Origin: Mortierella alpina
Lineage: Eukaryota; Mortierellomycota; Mortierellomycetes; Mortierellales; Mortierellaceae
Direction: 5' to 3'
Assembly: GCA_029449245.1 (NCBI GenBank)
Contig: JANATF010000005.1
Location: forward strand, 2,604,001 to 2,668,000
Length of the DNA stretch: 64,000 nucleotides
This document shows, in pieces, positions 52,787-64,000 of the stretch (within the stretch, counting starts at the first letter, position 1; the number at the start of each line of letters is the position of its first letter). The notes below the pieces were generated by a model that saw only the letters and a list, made by a program, of their open reading frames with translations, did not search any database and had not been told where the DNA came from. The position numbers and the translations under genes were made by a program.

Positions 52787-53304
52787 TGCGCAGGGTTGAG
52801 TCAGTACAGGCTATGTGAAAGTGAATGTGTGTATTGTTTCGGTGTTGGCTGGGCAAGAGGGGCGAGACTGGCGACGGTGTGTACGGATGACCCTGCTAAT
52901 CCACGCTGGTGAAGTGCTGCCGAGCAAGGACGGAACAAAGGAAGGATGAGGGACAGAGAGGGTGCACCAGGGTGTGTGGTGGTGGTGGTGGTGGTGGTGG
53001 AGGTAGTGGTAGTGGTGATGTGGGAGGACAGGAGACAGGAAATGAGAGAAGAGTCAAAATGGAGTGCACTACCACAACGAAAAATAAGATAGACAAAATC
53101 AGCCAGGAGACTCAGTGCAAGTTCAGAATAGAGTTTTCCCCAAAAGTACGATTCTCGGCTGTGGCTATCAAACTGCCCTGCGGCAGATCATGCCGCACTC
53201 AGCACCCAAAGTCGACGTGGAGGGTTGCGGCTGTTTCCCAACCCGCGCCCAAACTCGTCATGGCTGTATCGTACCAGGTGGCGAAGCTCCACGGTCCTTT
53301 ATCT
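52787..53304. other. intergenic region between DUF4436 gene end and PKC1 start
   Basis: Contains the PKC1 promoter and a GGT trinucleotide repeat (about 52977-53012) inside it. No gene is recognised. Confidence 0.5.
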
Positions 53305-55316
53305 CTAGCCAGCACGTTGCTGCGTTCGCGTTGCTCCTATGGCACCATCGTGATTGCTCGGAACTGGCGGCCGGGTCTCCGAACGTGTAGCCAGTCCGTA
53401 TACTGCCTCAGTTCCTCCCAGCATGCTTTGCGCCAAAGCTTGATACCGCGGAAGCCGGCTCCATGCCGAGGAATATGATCGCGCCGCATGTGGGCTGGTG
53501 GGAGGCGCTGCTGATGCACCAAAGGGTAAGCTGACATGATTCGTGGTCGATAGGCTCCAGGGCATGATGTCGTTTTCAGTAGTCAGTCGGACACCACCAT
53601 CTTGCGCCATGCTCCTGGCAGGGGTTTCGAACCCTTGGTTACGATGGAAATGCGGCCATTGTGAATGATCAGCTGGGTCGCTATCCTTGACGTGTTGACT
53701 CCCGAGTGTCAAGGTACTCGAGTTGTTATTATTGTTGTGTTCAGCAGTCTGACTGTTGTAGGTCTTGTGAACATGAGCGGGCGATGGCTGATACTGGGGA
53801 TGATCTGACACATTGGATCCAGTGCGTGATGATCCGGGTAAGTATCCTTGCTCTATGTCGCTTCCTTGCCGTGAACCAGTCCGGCCATATTGGCTGCTTC
53901 CGTCCTGAAAGGGGTCGCCCTGTGCATAATACGGTCCCTCCTCTCCAGACGGACCGGGTTGAAGATCATGATCGATATCCGATTCCTCAAAAGACATTCG
54001 TTCAGAGCCAGGATTCGACGGCGTCGGTCGATGCAGTGGATATGGTTGCGCACAATGGCCATATGTCTGCGGATGCTGCTGTTGATGCCTACCGGCCATA
54101 AACGGCATTCTCTTTTTCCTGACCTGGTAGTCGTAGAAAGGACCTCCAGTGAGGGGAAACGGCATCGGTATAGCCATTTCCTTAATTAGTTTGGACTGAA
54201 AGTCGTGCTGTTTGTGCACCATGTCCAACTCCTTGTTGATTGACGGCTCTTTCCATCGTAGTCCCGAGGCCATGAGAATCAAGATGGATGAAATGGCAAT
54301 GATGGCCATGTTCCTGAGATAAAGATATTGTAGAACCGGTTAATGGCCCGTGCATCACCCCCACAGGACTGGAACCGCAGCAAAATGTAAAAAGAGCCTA
54401 CCAGTAGAACCCAAGTACATCAGCTGCGCACCCGATGGATGGGATGCCGGGCTGAGTTTCTCTTAGGGCCGGTAGAGCAAAGAGCGTCGTGATTCCAAGA
54501 GTGAGCACATGTTCATCTGAGGTTCGGTGCTTTCGGATGACCTGCATGGCAATGATACCGATGGCAATGCTCAACAGCCACATGATAAGGACGATGAAAA
54601 GGCTAAAGCCGATCGTCGTCGGCGATCTTCTCGTAAGAATCTCGATTGCAATCTTGTACAGGTCGTCGTTTGAGAGTCGGACAGTGGGGATAAATTCGAC
54701 AGACTGCAGCAATCCGAGAAAAGTCAGGCTGACAGGTATTTTGTGAAGTTGCTCTTTCTCCTTGTTGGCCAATATCTCAAAATACGACTTGTACGCGTCA
54801 AAGGGGTAATCGATGGTCGCCCCCTGCATATACGGCATCGTTACGTCGACCGAGCGCCTGGTCAAATGTCAGAGAAGCGCTTGAGATTAGTCTTGGCACT
54901 GGATGTCAAGGGAGCATAACAAACAAGGACTCATCGCACTAGTCTCAGCGCTCATACATGATCTGCATCTCGGGAAAGGTCAGTGTTGTGTAAAATAACG
55001 ACACTGATATGGCGTCTGCAAGCACACCATCGTCCCCGGCTAAGGTACCATGTGGCGTGAACTCAAAGTGAACCCGAAAGTTCTTATCCTCAAAGTCAAC
55101 GCTGGCCACACTTCCGACAACGTGTATGTAATCGCCTGTGTGCGACACTCCTTGGGGTCCAACCTCGACTACCGAGCGGGCATTGTCGCCTTCTTTCCGG
55201 TATATCACAAAGATGGGCAGCACAATCGCGCATAGGCCTCCAATAACCACAAAGCACCATATCGTCCGTCTGACCCATGTCCTTAGCGCCCCTGTTTCAT
55301 GATGTAATACAGCCAT
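53305..55316 (-). CDS. DUF4436-family membrane protein
   Basis: Multi-pass membrane protein of unknown function; fungal and mycobacterial members share the DUF4436 domain. Three exons, 55316-54958, 54857-54402 and 54313-53305, give 607 residues. Membrane segment 1 (about 18-38, IWCFVVIGGLCAIVLPIFVI) is followed by a roughly 180-residue outside domain with MRSVDVTMPYMQGATIDYPF and FEILANKEKEQLHKIPVSLT. Three segments follow (IGFSLFIVLIMWLLSIAIGI, LTLGITTLFALPAL, NMAIIAISSILILMASG). The last 270 residues are a Gln/Ser/Pro-rich cytosolic tail. I start at the ATG at 55316; the frame is open further up without Met. Confidence 0.82.
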
Positions 55317-57306
55317 GTTGAGGCTCGTCAGGTCTTGTTTGCTCAAAGATTCGTGACGCGAGCGTAAGTGAAGTTGAATGGCGGGAGACAGAGCTGCGTG
55401 TAATAGGACGTCAGAGAGCTGGCGGTTGGTTATGACGAAACGCTGGCAAAATGGTAAGACTGTAATCGGCCGTTGTAGTTATGAGTAGGGTGTAGGAGAG
55501 ACATAAATGCGTCTAATTGAGGTGAAGCATGTGCGTTATGGTGAGCTCACTGTGTTATGGGCAGCGCACAGAAGTGCAGGGCGGGGTGACTTGGGGCCGG
55601 GGTACTGAGGATGTGCCAGACAATCAGAGCGCAGGAGGGAAAGAAAAAGGGCGACGAGATACAGTGCGAGGAAAAAGAGGGCTGGAGAATGCTGACTGTA
55701 CGAACAGTACGAAGCGGTTGCGCAGAGGAACGCTCCTCAAGACCCGTCATATGCTGTCGGACCTCTGGCAAAAGGCAGTTACGCGATTTGCGAGGCACGA
55801 TTGATCTCTCTCACCCCTCGTCCTCTCGACAACACAGGAGGGCCATGATCCTGATACCAGAGACACATAGGCAAAGCAGCCATCCAAAATTCTTGTGTCA
55901 CACTCTCGCTGCAGCAAGGGAGGCGTTGGAATCACAATCTGTGGCACTCACAGCCTCAGAGCCAGAGGGATGAATCCTCGAGTATATGATGCACCTACCC
56001 CCTGGCCTCGCAGTCTAGCACAGAATCGAGAACAAAAGAGAATAAAGATGTAGGCGTGTCAGCTACCTAGTTTGGCTTTAGGGACTGGCAGCAAATAGGA
56101 CATCCACGCGACGATCATCGTGACACGAACGTACCCTCATTTTTGGCACGAGCATGTGCGCTACCAGCCACCAGAACAAGAGGTAACGGGGTTGTTAGGC
56201 CGCTGCTCAGTCGTCTCTGGGGAAGCACCATTCGCACTCCGAAGCAGCATCGCAAAGGTCTTTTGCACTTACTCAGGAGTCTTGCAGACTCTAATGCAGG
56301 GTTGAGAATAAAGAGAGGGAAGAGAGTCTGTGGGCGTTTCAGTGACCTGGTTCGGCATTACGGGCTGGCAGCATGCATAGGCTGGAGACGCAGGAAAATG
56401 CCGCACTATCCTATCGTTTTGCTCTGCGCGCCGCTGCTTCATGGGAAACAGCTTCGATAGCCTTCCCCGAGTCTCAAGTGCATATGATGAAAAAGGAAGG
56501 ATTAGAAGAAGCGGAAAAGTGCTGTAGGTAGTTCTGGGTTGATGCTATTTCGCCGAGCTTAACATTACCGTGGCATGGTTATGAACGCACGGAGGACACC
56601 ATCAGCTAGAAACGCGCTCGACACTCATGTCTAGGCGTCATGCAGAGGACCCAGTTTAATGTAGCAAGATAACACCTATTATACCGTTGCTTTTCGGAGA
56701 GGTATTCTTCAGTCAGAGAGAGAAAGCAGTTTTCGCTGTTATGAGCTCGGACGAAAAGTTACATGAGAGAGTCAATGCATGAAGCTCATTTCAGTGTCCA
56801 TGGCAGGAATGAGAACCGAATTTGTGCATTCTGAATGACCCTTTTTGCCTTACACCTCGTCTCGAGTTCTTGTTCAACACAAGGCGAGCGTTTGGCCATA
56901 ACTAAAGAAAAACACGCTCAGTGCAGGGCAGATGCTCGTTCCCGCAGGTCAGAGCAAGGAGGGAGCAAGCGAGCCTGAGCCGACAGATCTTGTCAAGGTA
57001 GAGGAGTTTTTTGAAAGGGAGTTGCCAGTTATTGGTGCTTACCTTGGCTGTCGCCGGAGAAGGTGAGGCGTGGAAAGAAGAGAAGAAAATGCTGCTCTGA
57101 GGGCCACAGCCCACGCGAGTCTTTTCAAAAAATACGTGAGGCAATAATCTCTGGCGACGCTTTTTGGCTCGTGTGTTCGCCCGCCATAGACAAGCTCCCA
57201 ATGTCCTTTGCCCACCGAGGGCTACATGGATGCCGCAGAAGCCAGTTTATATAGTCTATATATATGTTCGTTCATCAAGTAACCCACTGAATTTCATACC
57301 TCCACG
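55317..57306. other. large intergenic region with an old internal duplication
   Basis: Nearly 2 kb without a convincing gene. Two segments, about 56009-56099 and 56283-56381, resemble each other (GAGAATAAAGA, then a GTGTCAG/GTTTCAG block, CTAGTTTGGC/CTGGTTCGGC, and GGCTGGCAGCA-like ends), spaced about 275 bases apart. TATATATA occurs near 57255. Confidence 0.5.
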
Positions 57307-59577
57307 CTACAGCCCATGCCTTTGGAGCAGCAACTTCTGGAGTCGCAAGAACTCTGGAATCTGACGAACATACCGTCTCGTCTGCGTCAAGTCTGGCATA
57401 ATCGCCGCATCCGCCTCAGTACCGTGTCTCTCACTCTCATCTTTACTCTCTTTCACACCACCAAAGCCCTTGGTACCATCGTCGCTCTCACCAGGACTAG
57501 GTCCTCGCCCGTACAAGAAAGCCTTCCTGGCTGCACCCCAGGCCGCAGATCCGGCTCCTTGTTGATCATCACTGCTCATGCTCACAACAGGGACACCAAA
57601 CACGTTGGACAGAAGCTGTAAAAGGGTCTTGTTGGACGACGCGCCGCCGGTGGCTAGAATCCTGGAAATTCCGGAAGGAGACATTGACACTGACGAGCTC
57701 GTTAACTCGGGCTCGAGCTGAGTCGATCGCAGACGCATCGCCAGAAACTGAGACTCGCAGATGGCAAGAACGTTCATCCTATTCCTGATTTCGTTCTCGT
57801 CCTTTGGGCTTCCTTGGGTTGAGAATTCATCCACAGATTTGCCATCTTGGAAACGGCTCACACCTTGCACAGGTGGCCATATCTCGCGATCGAAAAAGTA
57901 GAATCCAATAGCAGAGGCAGTGTCATCTTCGGTGGTGGAGTCGCCGTCTGACTGCATTCCATTCTGCAGGTATTGATTGAACAGCTCCCAGTCCCCGCCC
58001 GCATAAAGGTCTCTGACCTTCTCACGCGCCAAAGACCCGTTCTTGGCGCAGTATAACATCAAGTATCCATGTGGATCAACGGGATGGCATAAGTATCCGA
58101 TCGATAGCGTGGCATCTGCCTCCTTTGGATCATCAACGTGATTGAGTGCTGATCCATGATTGTCAGTGTAAAGAAGCAGGGTGTCGCTGGTTCCAAGACT
58201 AACGATCGCATCCCCTGGTTGCGCTTTCATGGCCATGACTGTAGCCGGGTTATCGCCCGTGAACGAAACAATGTTCACATCTAGGTTACGAAGAAGTATC
58301 AGAGTCTATCCTCTCCAATGACGGGAATTAGGAAAGTGTGATGTAGCTCACCATTAGAGAAGCCGTACCGGTCCACAAACCATTTGCTCAGTCTGCCTTG
58401 GATATCTTTTCCTGAGGCATCGATCTCCCCTAGTTTCTCTACGAGAGTGCTGCCTCCGCTCTCTTGCCTTTGACAAGGCGGGGGGTTGGCTCCACCCTGG
58501 CTGACGAATCCCATTAATTGTGCGTCCCATGTCTTTGTCTCGATATCCAGCAGGTTCATGCCCGAACCATCGGCTACATCGATTGCCGCGTACTTGGCCA
58601 TCAAGAGTGTTGCTAGGAATGAGCTCACAAGAGAAATCCTCTCGGTAGCCAAATACACCTCAGGCTTTCTTTGGATTATCTATTTTTTTTGGTTACAAGG
58701 TTACAATGAAAGCCATTGGAATCAGGTTCGGCATTCAGCTGTAATGAAATGCGGGAATGTGTGGATCAGATTTACCTTCAAGATCTGACTGCCAGTATAT
58801 CGCTCATACGCCCGTGATCCCGTCCGTTCTGCCAAACGGCGGGTGCCGCGCAACCGGACAGATGTCTCCGTCGCCGCAAACGCTTCATTTTCATCCTGAG
58901 CTCCCAAGAACACCTCAAGCTCTCGGCATTGACTAGAAGTGCTGGTATCCTGCCAGATCGGCGACTGATGCAGCGTGAAGGTGTCCCTGAATATGGTGGC
59001 CAGCGGCGATCCAGTAGGGCATCGTAGCTCCTGAAAAGCATTTTGAGCTTCGTGGGACCAATAAACACTACCATGTTGCTGATGATACAAATGGTTTGCC
59101 ATGAGTCCCAGGCTTTAGCATTCACCATTCACAGTTCTGTTTGGGTTCTGGAGAGGATGTGTCCATTACCTGAGCTGCACCTGAAATGGCTCGCACGCGG
59201 TCAAAGGGGAACTTTGAGTGCTTCATTTTGTCAAAAAGGAGTTGCAGTGCTTCAACCCACATGAGCACCGGAGTAGTGGCGACCCCTCGTTCGTCCAGGT
59301 CTTTTGCATCGTCTCTTTGAGGATGGACAGTGACGCCTCCCTGTGTATGGTAATGAGGCAAGTCCGAGTCGAAGTGCACGGCGAACGAGGAATGGGTCTT
59401 GACAGCTGAATGGTCGTTGCTCTCCGTGTCTGTCTCAATAGCGATCGCCTTCAGCTGTTGAGTCGAGAGGTCCAGTCCGAGGAAGAGTGGGGATGGCGCG
59501 CCTGTGGACTCTCCCTGGCGACATTCTTGACCAGACACCTCTTCCACTTCGATGTTGCTGCTTGAGGGCGTGTCCAT
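57307..59577 (-). CDS. XKS1: xylulokinase (FGGY family)
   Basis: Phosphorylates D-xylulose to xylulose 5-phosphate, feeding pentoses into the pentose phosphate pathway. Four exons: 59577-59170, 59078-58776, 58679-58352, 58280-57307, total 670 residues (yeast Xks1 is 600). Motifs: FLGLDLSTQQLKAIAIE (phosphate loop), AISGAAQQHGSVYWS, SPIWQDTSTSSQCRELE, LTGSRAYERYTG-like region, AIDVADGSGMNLLDI, DVNIVSFTGDNPATVMAM, GDAIVSLGTSDT, and ILATGGASSNKTLLQLLSNV near the C-terminus, as expected for the ATPase fold. The N-terminal 30 residues are a short acidic extension. Its start is only 90 bases downstream of the stop of the DJ-1-like gene on the same strand. Confidence 0.95.
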
Positions 59578-59667
59578 GGGCAAGGGTTGTTGAGGCAACG
59601 AAGTAAAAGGACTTTTCGATTTTTTGTCGTGACTGAAACAACCTTCTGGTGTAGTTTATTCCAGAGC

Positions 59668-60449
59668 TTAAGAACGCGTGTATTCATAGTCGTCAGCAAA
59701 AGGATCCTCACTGGCAATCTTGTGCCAAGTGTACTCAATTTCGGTTGCAACTGCCTCTGCATTCTTCATGTTGGTCAGTTCAGACAGAATGAAAAGAGCA
59801 GCGTCAATTCCTGCAGACACTCCCGAGGACGAAACAAACTTTCCATCCTGAACCCAGCGCGCTCTCTTGACCCAGTGCACGTTGGGACCCTGCGAGACGG
59901 GCCATTCGAAAACGGCCTTGTTCGTGGTCATGCTGAAGCCGTCAACAAGTCCTGTCTTGGCCAAGACACCTGCCCCTGTGCAGACAGACATGGTCCAGGT
60001 CGACTCCCTCACACGGGCTGTGACCTTGCGCAAAAGGTCCTCATTGCTGGCATACGTGCGGGTTCCAGAGCCTTATGGAGAAGGAAAAACACGCGTACAT
60101 TTGTTAATTCGAAGGCCTTGGTCTAAATGAGCTTTAGACAAGACGACACGCTTTTGAATGCAGGCACGTAGGTACCTCCAGGGATAAAGAACAGGTCCAT
60201 CTTGGGTGCATTGTCGAGGGTGTAGTCAGGGGTGATCTTGACCTGCTGCGATGTCCTGATGGGTTCGAGAGTGGAGGAGATAAAGTTGATCTTGATGCTG
60301 AGCCCGTTGGACTCTTCTCCAAAGATTCTCATAGGACCCATGATGTCCAGCAGGTCGGCGTTGTCAAAGACCAAGGCGCCGAGCTGCAGCTGGCCGGATC
60401 CCTCGGGGATCTTGGGCAGGGGACCATGGGCGGCTGTTGAAGTGGACAT
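59668..60449 (-). CDS. DJ-1/PfpI family protein
   Basis: Member of the DJ-1/PfpI superfamily (glutamine amidotransferase-like fold), closest in pattern to isonitrile hydratase/ThiJ-type proteins; the exact reaction is unknown. Two exons, 60449-60176 and 60071-59668, give 225 residues. LGALVFDNADLLDIMGPMRI (about 22-41) contains the conserved acidic residue before the nucleophile elbow, FFIPGGSGTR comes next, and SVCTGAGVLAKTGLVDG carries the nucleophile Cys122. SSGVSAGIDAALFI near the end is the second conserved block. No targeting signal is seen, so it is probably cytosolic. Confidence 0.88.
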
Positions 60450-60801
60450 AGCTGGAGCGGGGTGCGGTGGATTCGAGAGGTGTGGGAACAAAGTAAGTTG
60501 ACTCACGCTGTTTCCTCTTTCTTTTTAAACTTTTCGTGGGTAATGTCAAATCTTACCCTTTCTGGTGCTGCGGTTGTGGTCAACAACCTTGTGCGCCTTG
60601 GATCACCTGCGCCGTTCTACCAGCACCCGCGTAGGCACATGCACACCGGGCTCGACACTGACTTCTCCACATAAACTACTTCGTGTTCGCCTTCCTGACA
60701 AATCAAACGCAATGACAGAATATGTGTCATGAGGAGGATCGGGGAACAGCGGAGCGCATCAGACTCAACTGTTGTATTAATGGTGATTAAAGATAAAAAA
60801 A
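60450..60801. other. intergenic region between CWC25 3' end and DJ-1-like start
   Basis: These 352 bases hold the promoter of the DJ-1-like gene (minus strand). No gene is recognised. Confidence 0.45.
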
Positions 60802-62331
60802 CTATGAACTTTGCAACGTAGCTCTACCCCGCTGGACACGGTCCGCCATCGACATGCCACTGTAGGCGGACTTTTGCGCCGACTTCATAAATGATGCTTG
60901 GCCGCCCTTTGAGTTGTTCATTCTCTTTGCCTCATCCTCTGCATCCTGTTTAGCTTCAATCTCTGCAATCTCTGCCAAGCGAATTTTCCGCGCTTGTTCC
61001 TCTGCTGAAGCATCGTCCGTCATGGCCTTCAACTTTCTTGCCCGCTCCTCTGCAATGGCAGACTTGCGCTTTTCCTCTTCCTGGGAGTCAATGGTGCGCT
61101 CCACAGGTGCTGTTTTACCATTAGTATGCGAAGGAGGGGATACCCGCCTGACTCTATGCCGATCAAAAGTAGGCGACCGTGTACGTCCGGATGAGCGATA
61201 GGGTGAAGGTGACCGCGAGTGTGGTCGCCGTCTTGGTTGAGGCGACCGAGACCTGGAGCGATAACGTCGGCTCGAGCTAGAAGAATGACGGTGTGTTGGA
61301 GATCGTGACCGAGAGCGACGGCGGTATGAACGTGGCGGTGACCTAGACCTTGATCGCACTCTGGAGCTACCGTTTTGAAGCGGGCGCAGGCGATCATTAG
61401 AACGAGACCTGGATCGCTGGTGACGATCGTTATTACTGAACGAGTGGCGGTGATCTGGTGACCGTGGTGCGGCTATGGATGCATTTCGATGACTGGGCTC
61501 TTGAGGTCTTGGATCCTTGTCCGAGGAGCGATTCCTCTCCTGTGAAGGTGTGCGTCGTTGATGTTTCCTTGAGGAGCGTCTGTGTCGGTCGTCACTGCTG
61601 TTATCACTGCCACTCTCATCGCTGCGATCCCGGGATGAACGACGTTTGCTACGGTGCTCTGGTTTCGCCTTGCGTCTCTCCTTGTCGGCCTTGTCCTCCT
61701 TGCTTCTCTTGGATTTCTTCTTTTTCGGATCCTTGGCCTCCTTCAACTGCCTCATTTTGATTGGATTTTTCATCAAAGCCTCCATGCTGGCTTGCTCTCG
61801 CCGTTTGATGGCCAGCAGCGGATCCTCTCGAATCTTTGACTGAATATCCTTGATAGAATTGGCTTTGGAAGGCTGGCTCATAAACGAGTTCGAATCCTTG
61901 CTCAATGCCTTCATTCCCGAGTCCTTATTAAGGATATCGTCCACACGGCGCTTTCCCAGCAAGTAGTCTTCCAAGTCCTTCTCATCTCTAGCGCCTGCTG
62001 ACGGCGCTGCCTGATACATCCAGTCCAGGCGGTCGCTTCGCTTTTTCCCTCCAGCTTGCTCCTGGATTCTCTGCAGTTCTTGAATCTGTCGCTCCTCCTC
62101 CAATTCCTTCCTCAGCTGCTGAAGTTTCTTTTCCTCATCGGCCGCTTTTTGCTCCTCCTTCCAGACCTTTTCCTGATTACGGAAGGTACCTGGATGCCAA
62201 GATTTTTTCAAGTTCTACGAGCATGATTGCAAGATTAATGGTTATGTTAGTTAGCCAACGGGACGGCGTACATGCGTAGATGCGACTCATGCGCAATGAT
62301 GATTTTGACATACCAGATCTCCTCCACCCAT
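60802..62331 (-). CDS. CWC25: pre-mRNA splicing factor CWC25
   Basis: Spliceosome protein that acts at the first catalytic step after Prp2. Two exons: 62331-62314 codes only MGGGDL, and 62214-60802 codes the rest, giving 476 residues. The conserved N-terminus NLKKSWHPGTFRNQEKVW (Cir_N domain, about 7-45) and LDWMYQAAPSAGARDEKDLE are typical; YLLGKRRVDDIL follows. The C-terminal two thirds is rich in Arg-Ser and Lys, like an SR protein, and ends with MADRVQRGRATLQSS, a block shared by CWC25 proteins. Confidence 0.93.
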
Positions 62332-62838
62332 GTTGAATTGATATCAGGTATATGGTTGGATGGGTTGTGCAGTGGTGGACTTGTGCGAAGAAGTGTGATG
62401 GTGCGGTGGAGTAGAGCGGTTGTCACTGCGTCTAAGACGTCATGATGCGCGGATTTAGTGCCAGGTGTTTATATCCGTGCAAAGCCAAGGGCGAGCGTTC
62501 TTCAAAAAGCAAAAAAAAAAATCTTTTTTTTTCAGTCTCCTTTTCTCGCCTCTTCCCTGTCCATCCCAATCGGTCTTCGACGGCCTATCGCATCCTCGCG
62601 TCCACACCACAGTCCATATTTTTTCCTTTTTGTCCCATGTAAGTCCATCCAACGAAGCCTGCCGCCAGTCGGATCGACATTGACTTCACCATGCAGCATG
62701 CCTCCTCGTTTCGGCGTTCTTTGTTGCATCCTCAGTATCAGTGGACTAAGCTCGCCCTATACTGTTCACTGAAAAGCCCCCTCTTTTCTCTTTCGCCTCG
62801 CTCTCTGTTTCTTTCATACGTCTATACACAGCTACATC
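62332..62838. other. divergent promoter region of CWC25 and importin alpha
   Basis: 507 bases between the two starts. Contains GTTTATATCC near 62466 and runs of A then T at about 62510-62530. No gene is recognised. Confidence 0.45.
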
Positions 62839-64000
62839 ATGGACAGCAAAATCCCCGAGCACCGCACTCAGAACTTCAAGGCCAAGACCGTGTTCAAGGC
62901 CGAAGAACTCCGACGCAACCGCAACGAGCTCAATGTCGAGCTCCGTAAGCAGAAACGCGAGGAGAATCTGTCGAAGCGTCGTAATCTTGCTGTTGCTGCC
63001 GACTCTGAGGACTCTGAGGATGAAGGCGCCTCTGCTGCTAACCACCAGGTAAGAAATGTGCTTTGAGAGGACTCTTGTAGCTGCCCAGGAAAGGCGATGC
63101 AGTGCCGTTGGTGACAAGGTGGTGCTGACCGAACGCTTCCATAATCATCTGAAATATCCGTGCATAGCTCCACGAGCAGCTCCCCGCTATGATTCAGGGT
63201 GTCATGTCCGAGAACGTTGATGATCAGCTTGCTGCTACCACCCGTTTCCGCAAGCTTCTTTCCAAGGAGCGCAACCCTCCCATCGACGAGGTCATTCGTT
63301 GCGGAGTTGTTCCCAGATTTGTCGAGTTCTTGCGCTCGCCCCACGCCGTTGTTCAGGTAAACATTGATTGTCTATGTCGTCTACTCACACGATGACACTA
63401 CAAGGAGTGGTCCTTTGCACCTTTTGACCTGCGCTAACCTGGCGCATTTTATCTGTGTGCCCACTTTAGTTTGAGGCTGCCTGGGCTCTTACCAACATTG
63501 CTTCCGGATCCTCCGTGCAGACCCAGTTCGTTATCGAGGCCGGAGCGGTGCCTTTCTTCGTTGAGTTGCTGAGCAGCCCCGTTGCTGATGTCAAGGAGCA
63601 GGCTGTTTGGGCACTTGGAAACATTGCTGGAGACAGCCCTCGCTGCCGTGATATTGTTCTCCAAGCGAACGCGCTTATGCCTCTGCTTGCCCTCCTTCAT
63701 GAGAACAACAAGCTCTCGATGCTCAGGAATGCCACCTGGACTTTGTCCAACTTTTGCCGTGGAAAGAACCCTCCTCCAGACTGGAACTATGTGAGTGTTT
63801 TTGAAAAGAGTGATTCGTACTGCAGTTCTAGGTACACTTGGACTCACCTTGAATATCTGTCCGATTTCTTATCCGATTCCAGATCAGCCCTGCTCTCCCT
63901 GTCCTTGCCAAGTTGATCCATTCGACCGATGATGAAGTGTTGATCGATGCCTGCTGGGCCATGTCCTACCTTTCTGATGGCACCAACGAAAAGATCCAGG
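62839..64000 (+). CDS. SRP1: importin alpha (karyopherin alpha), 5' part
   Basis: Nuclear import adaptor that binds classical nuclear localisation signals and importin beta. Exons in the window: 62839-63048, 63168-63356, 63470-63790, 63883 to beyond 64000; all introns phase 0. The N-terminal importin-beta-binding domain (about 1-60) is basic: [20 protein letters not shown] and [17 protein letters not shown]. An acidic linker (DSEDSEDEG) comes next, then armadillo repeats: [55 protein letters not shown] with the conserved Trp-Asn pairs that line the NLS groove. The rest of the gene is outside the window. Confidence 0.97.

Noticed and set aside
56902-57201. Open frame of 99 codons on the minus strand
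   Set aside because: No recognisable motif, no promoter or splice context; treated as chance.

Overview
The window is a gene-dense, intron-rich fungal nuclear segment. Genes lie on both strands, most introns are 70-130 bases with GT-AG ends, and there are recognisable fungal or eukaryotic genes for PKC1, ZDS, eIF4E, ribosomal proteins, antizyme and importin alpha. Fanzor and Crypton-type genes, long Ser/Gln/Pro-rich proteins and conserved small introns suggest an early-diverging (Mortierella-like) fungus. That placement is inference, not shown by a marker gene. For nearly every gene I rebuilt the exons so that splice phases match and the total coding length is a multiple of three.

Left end (1-7700): a Crypton/Ndc10-type tyrosine recombinase (minus strand, cut by the window edge) lies head to head with a seven-exon, 1523-residue Fanzor, a eukaryotic TnpB-family RNA-guided nuclease. 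The Fanzor keeps its RuvC residues and zinc-binding cysteines. Together they look like one mobile element carrying both a recombinase and a programmable nuclease. This is the most interesting part of the window.

8300-23800: a bHLH regulator; a single-pass membrane protein (copy A); WDR5/Swd3; a PHOSPHO-type phosphatase; ornithine decarboxylase antizyme, which needs a programmed +1 frameshift at CCC-TGA; a tRNA-Glu(CTC); THYN1 (EVE domain); a TrhO-type rhodanese protein; and RPS27.

24100-44400: a TLC-domain protein, eIF3k, ATP synthase subunit i/j, a Zds homologue, RPS4 (first coding exon only ATG), eIF4E head to head with an eIF4E-binding 4E-T-like protein, and membrane protein copy B. Five of these genes serve translation.

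44400-47000 is a repeat-rich island with decayed coding remnants, two identical 132-base direct repeats and a second identical tRNA-Glu gene.

47000-64000: ribose-5-phosphate isomerase, protein kinase C (PKC1), a DUF4436 membrane protein, a 2 kb intergenic stretch with an old duplication, xylulokinase, a DJ-1/PfpI protein, splicing factor CWC25, and the 5' part of importin alpha. Xylulokinase and ribose-5-phosphate isomerase both feed the pentose phosphate pathway. Pkc1, Zds, eIF4E and its partner are signalling and translation regulators. Linkage of these genes may be chance.
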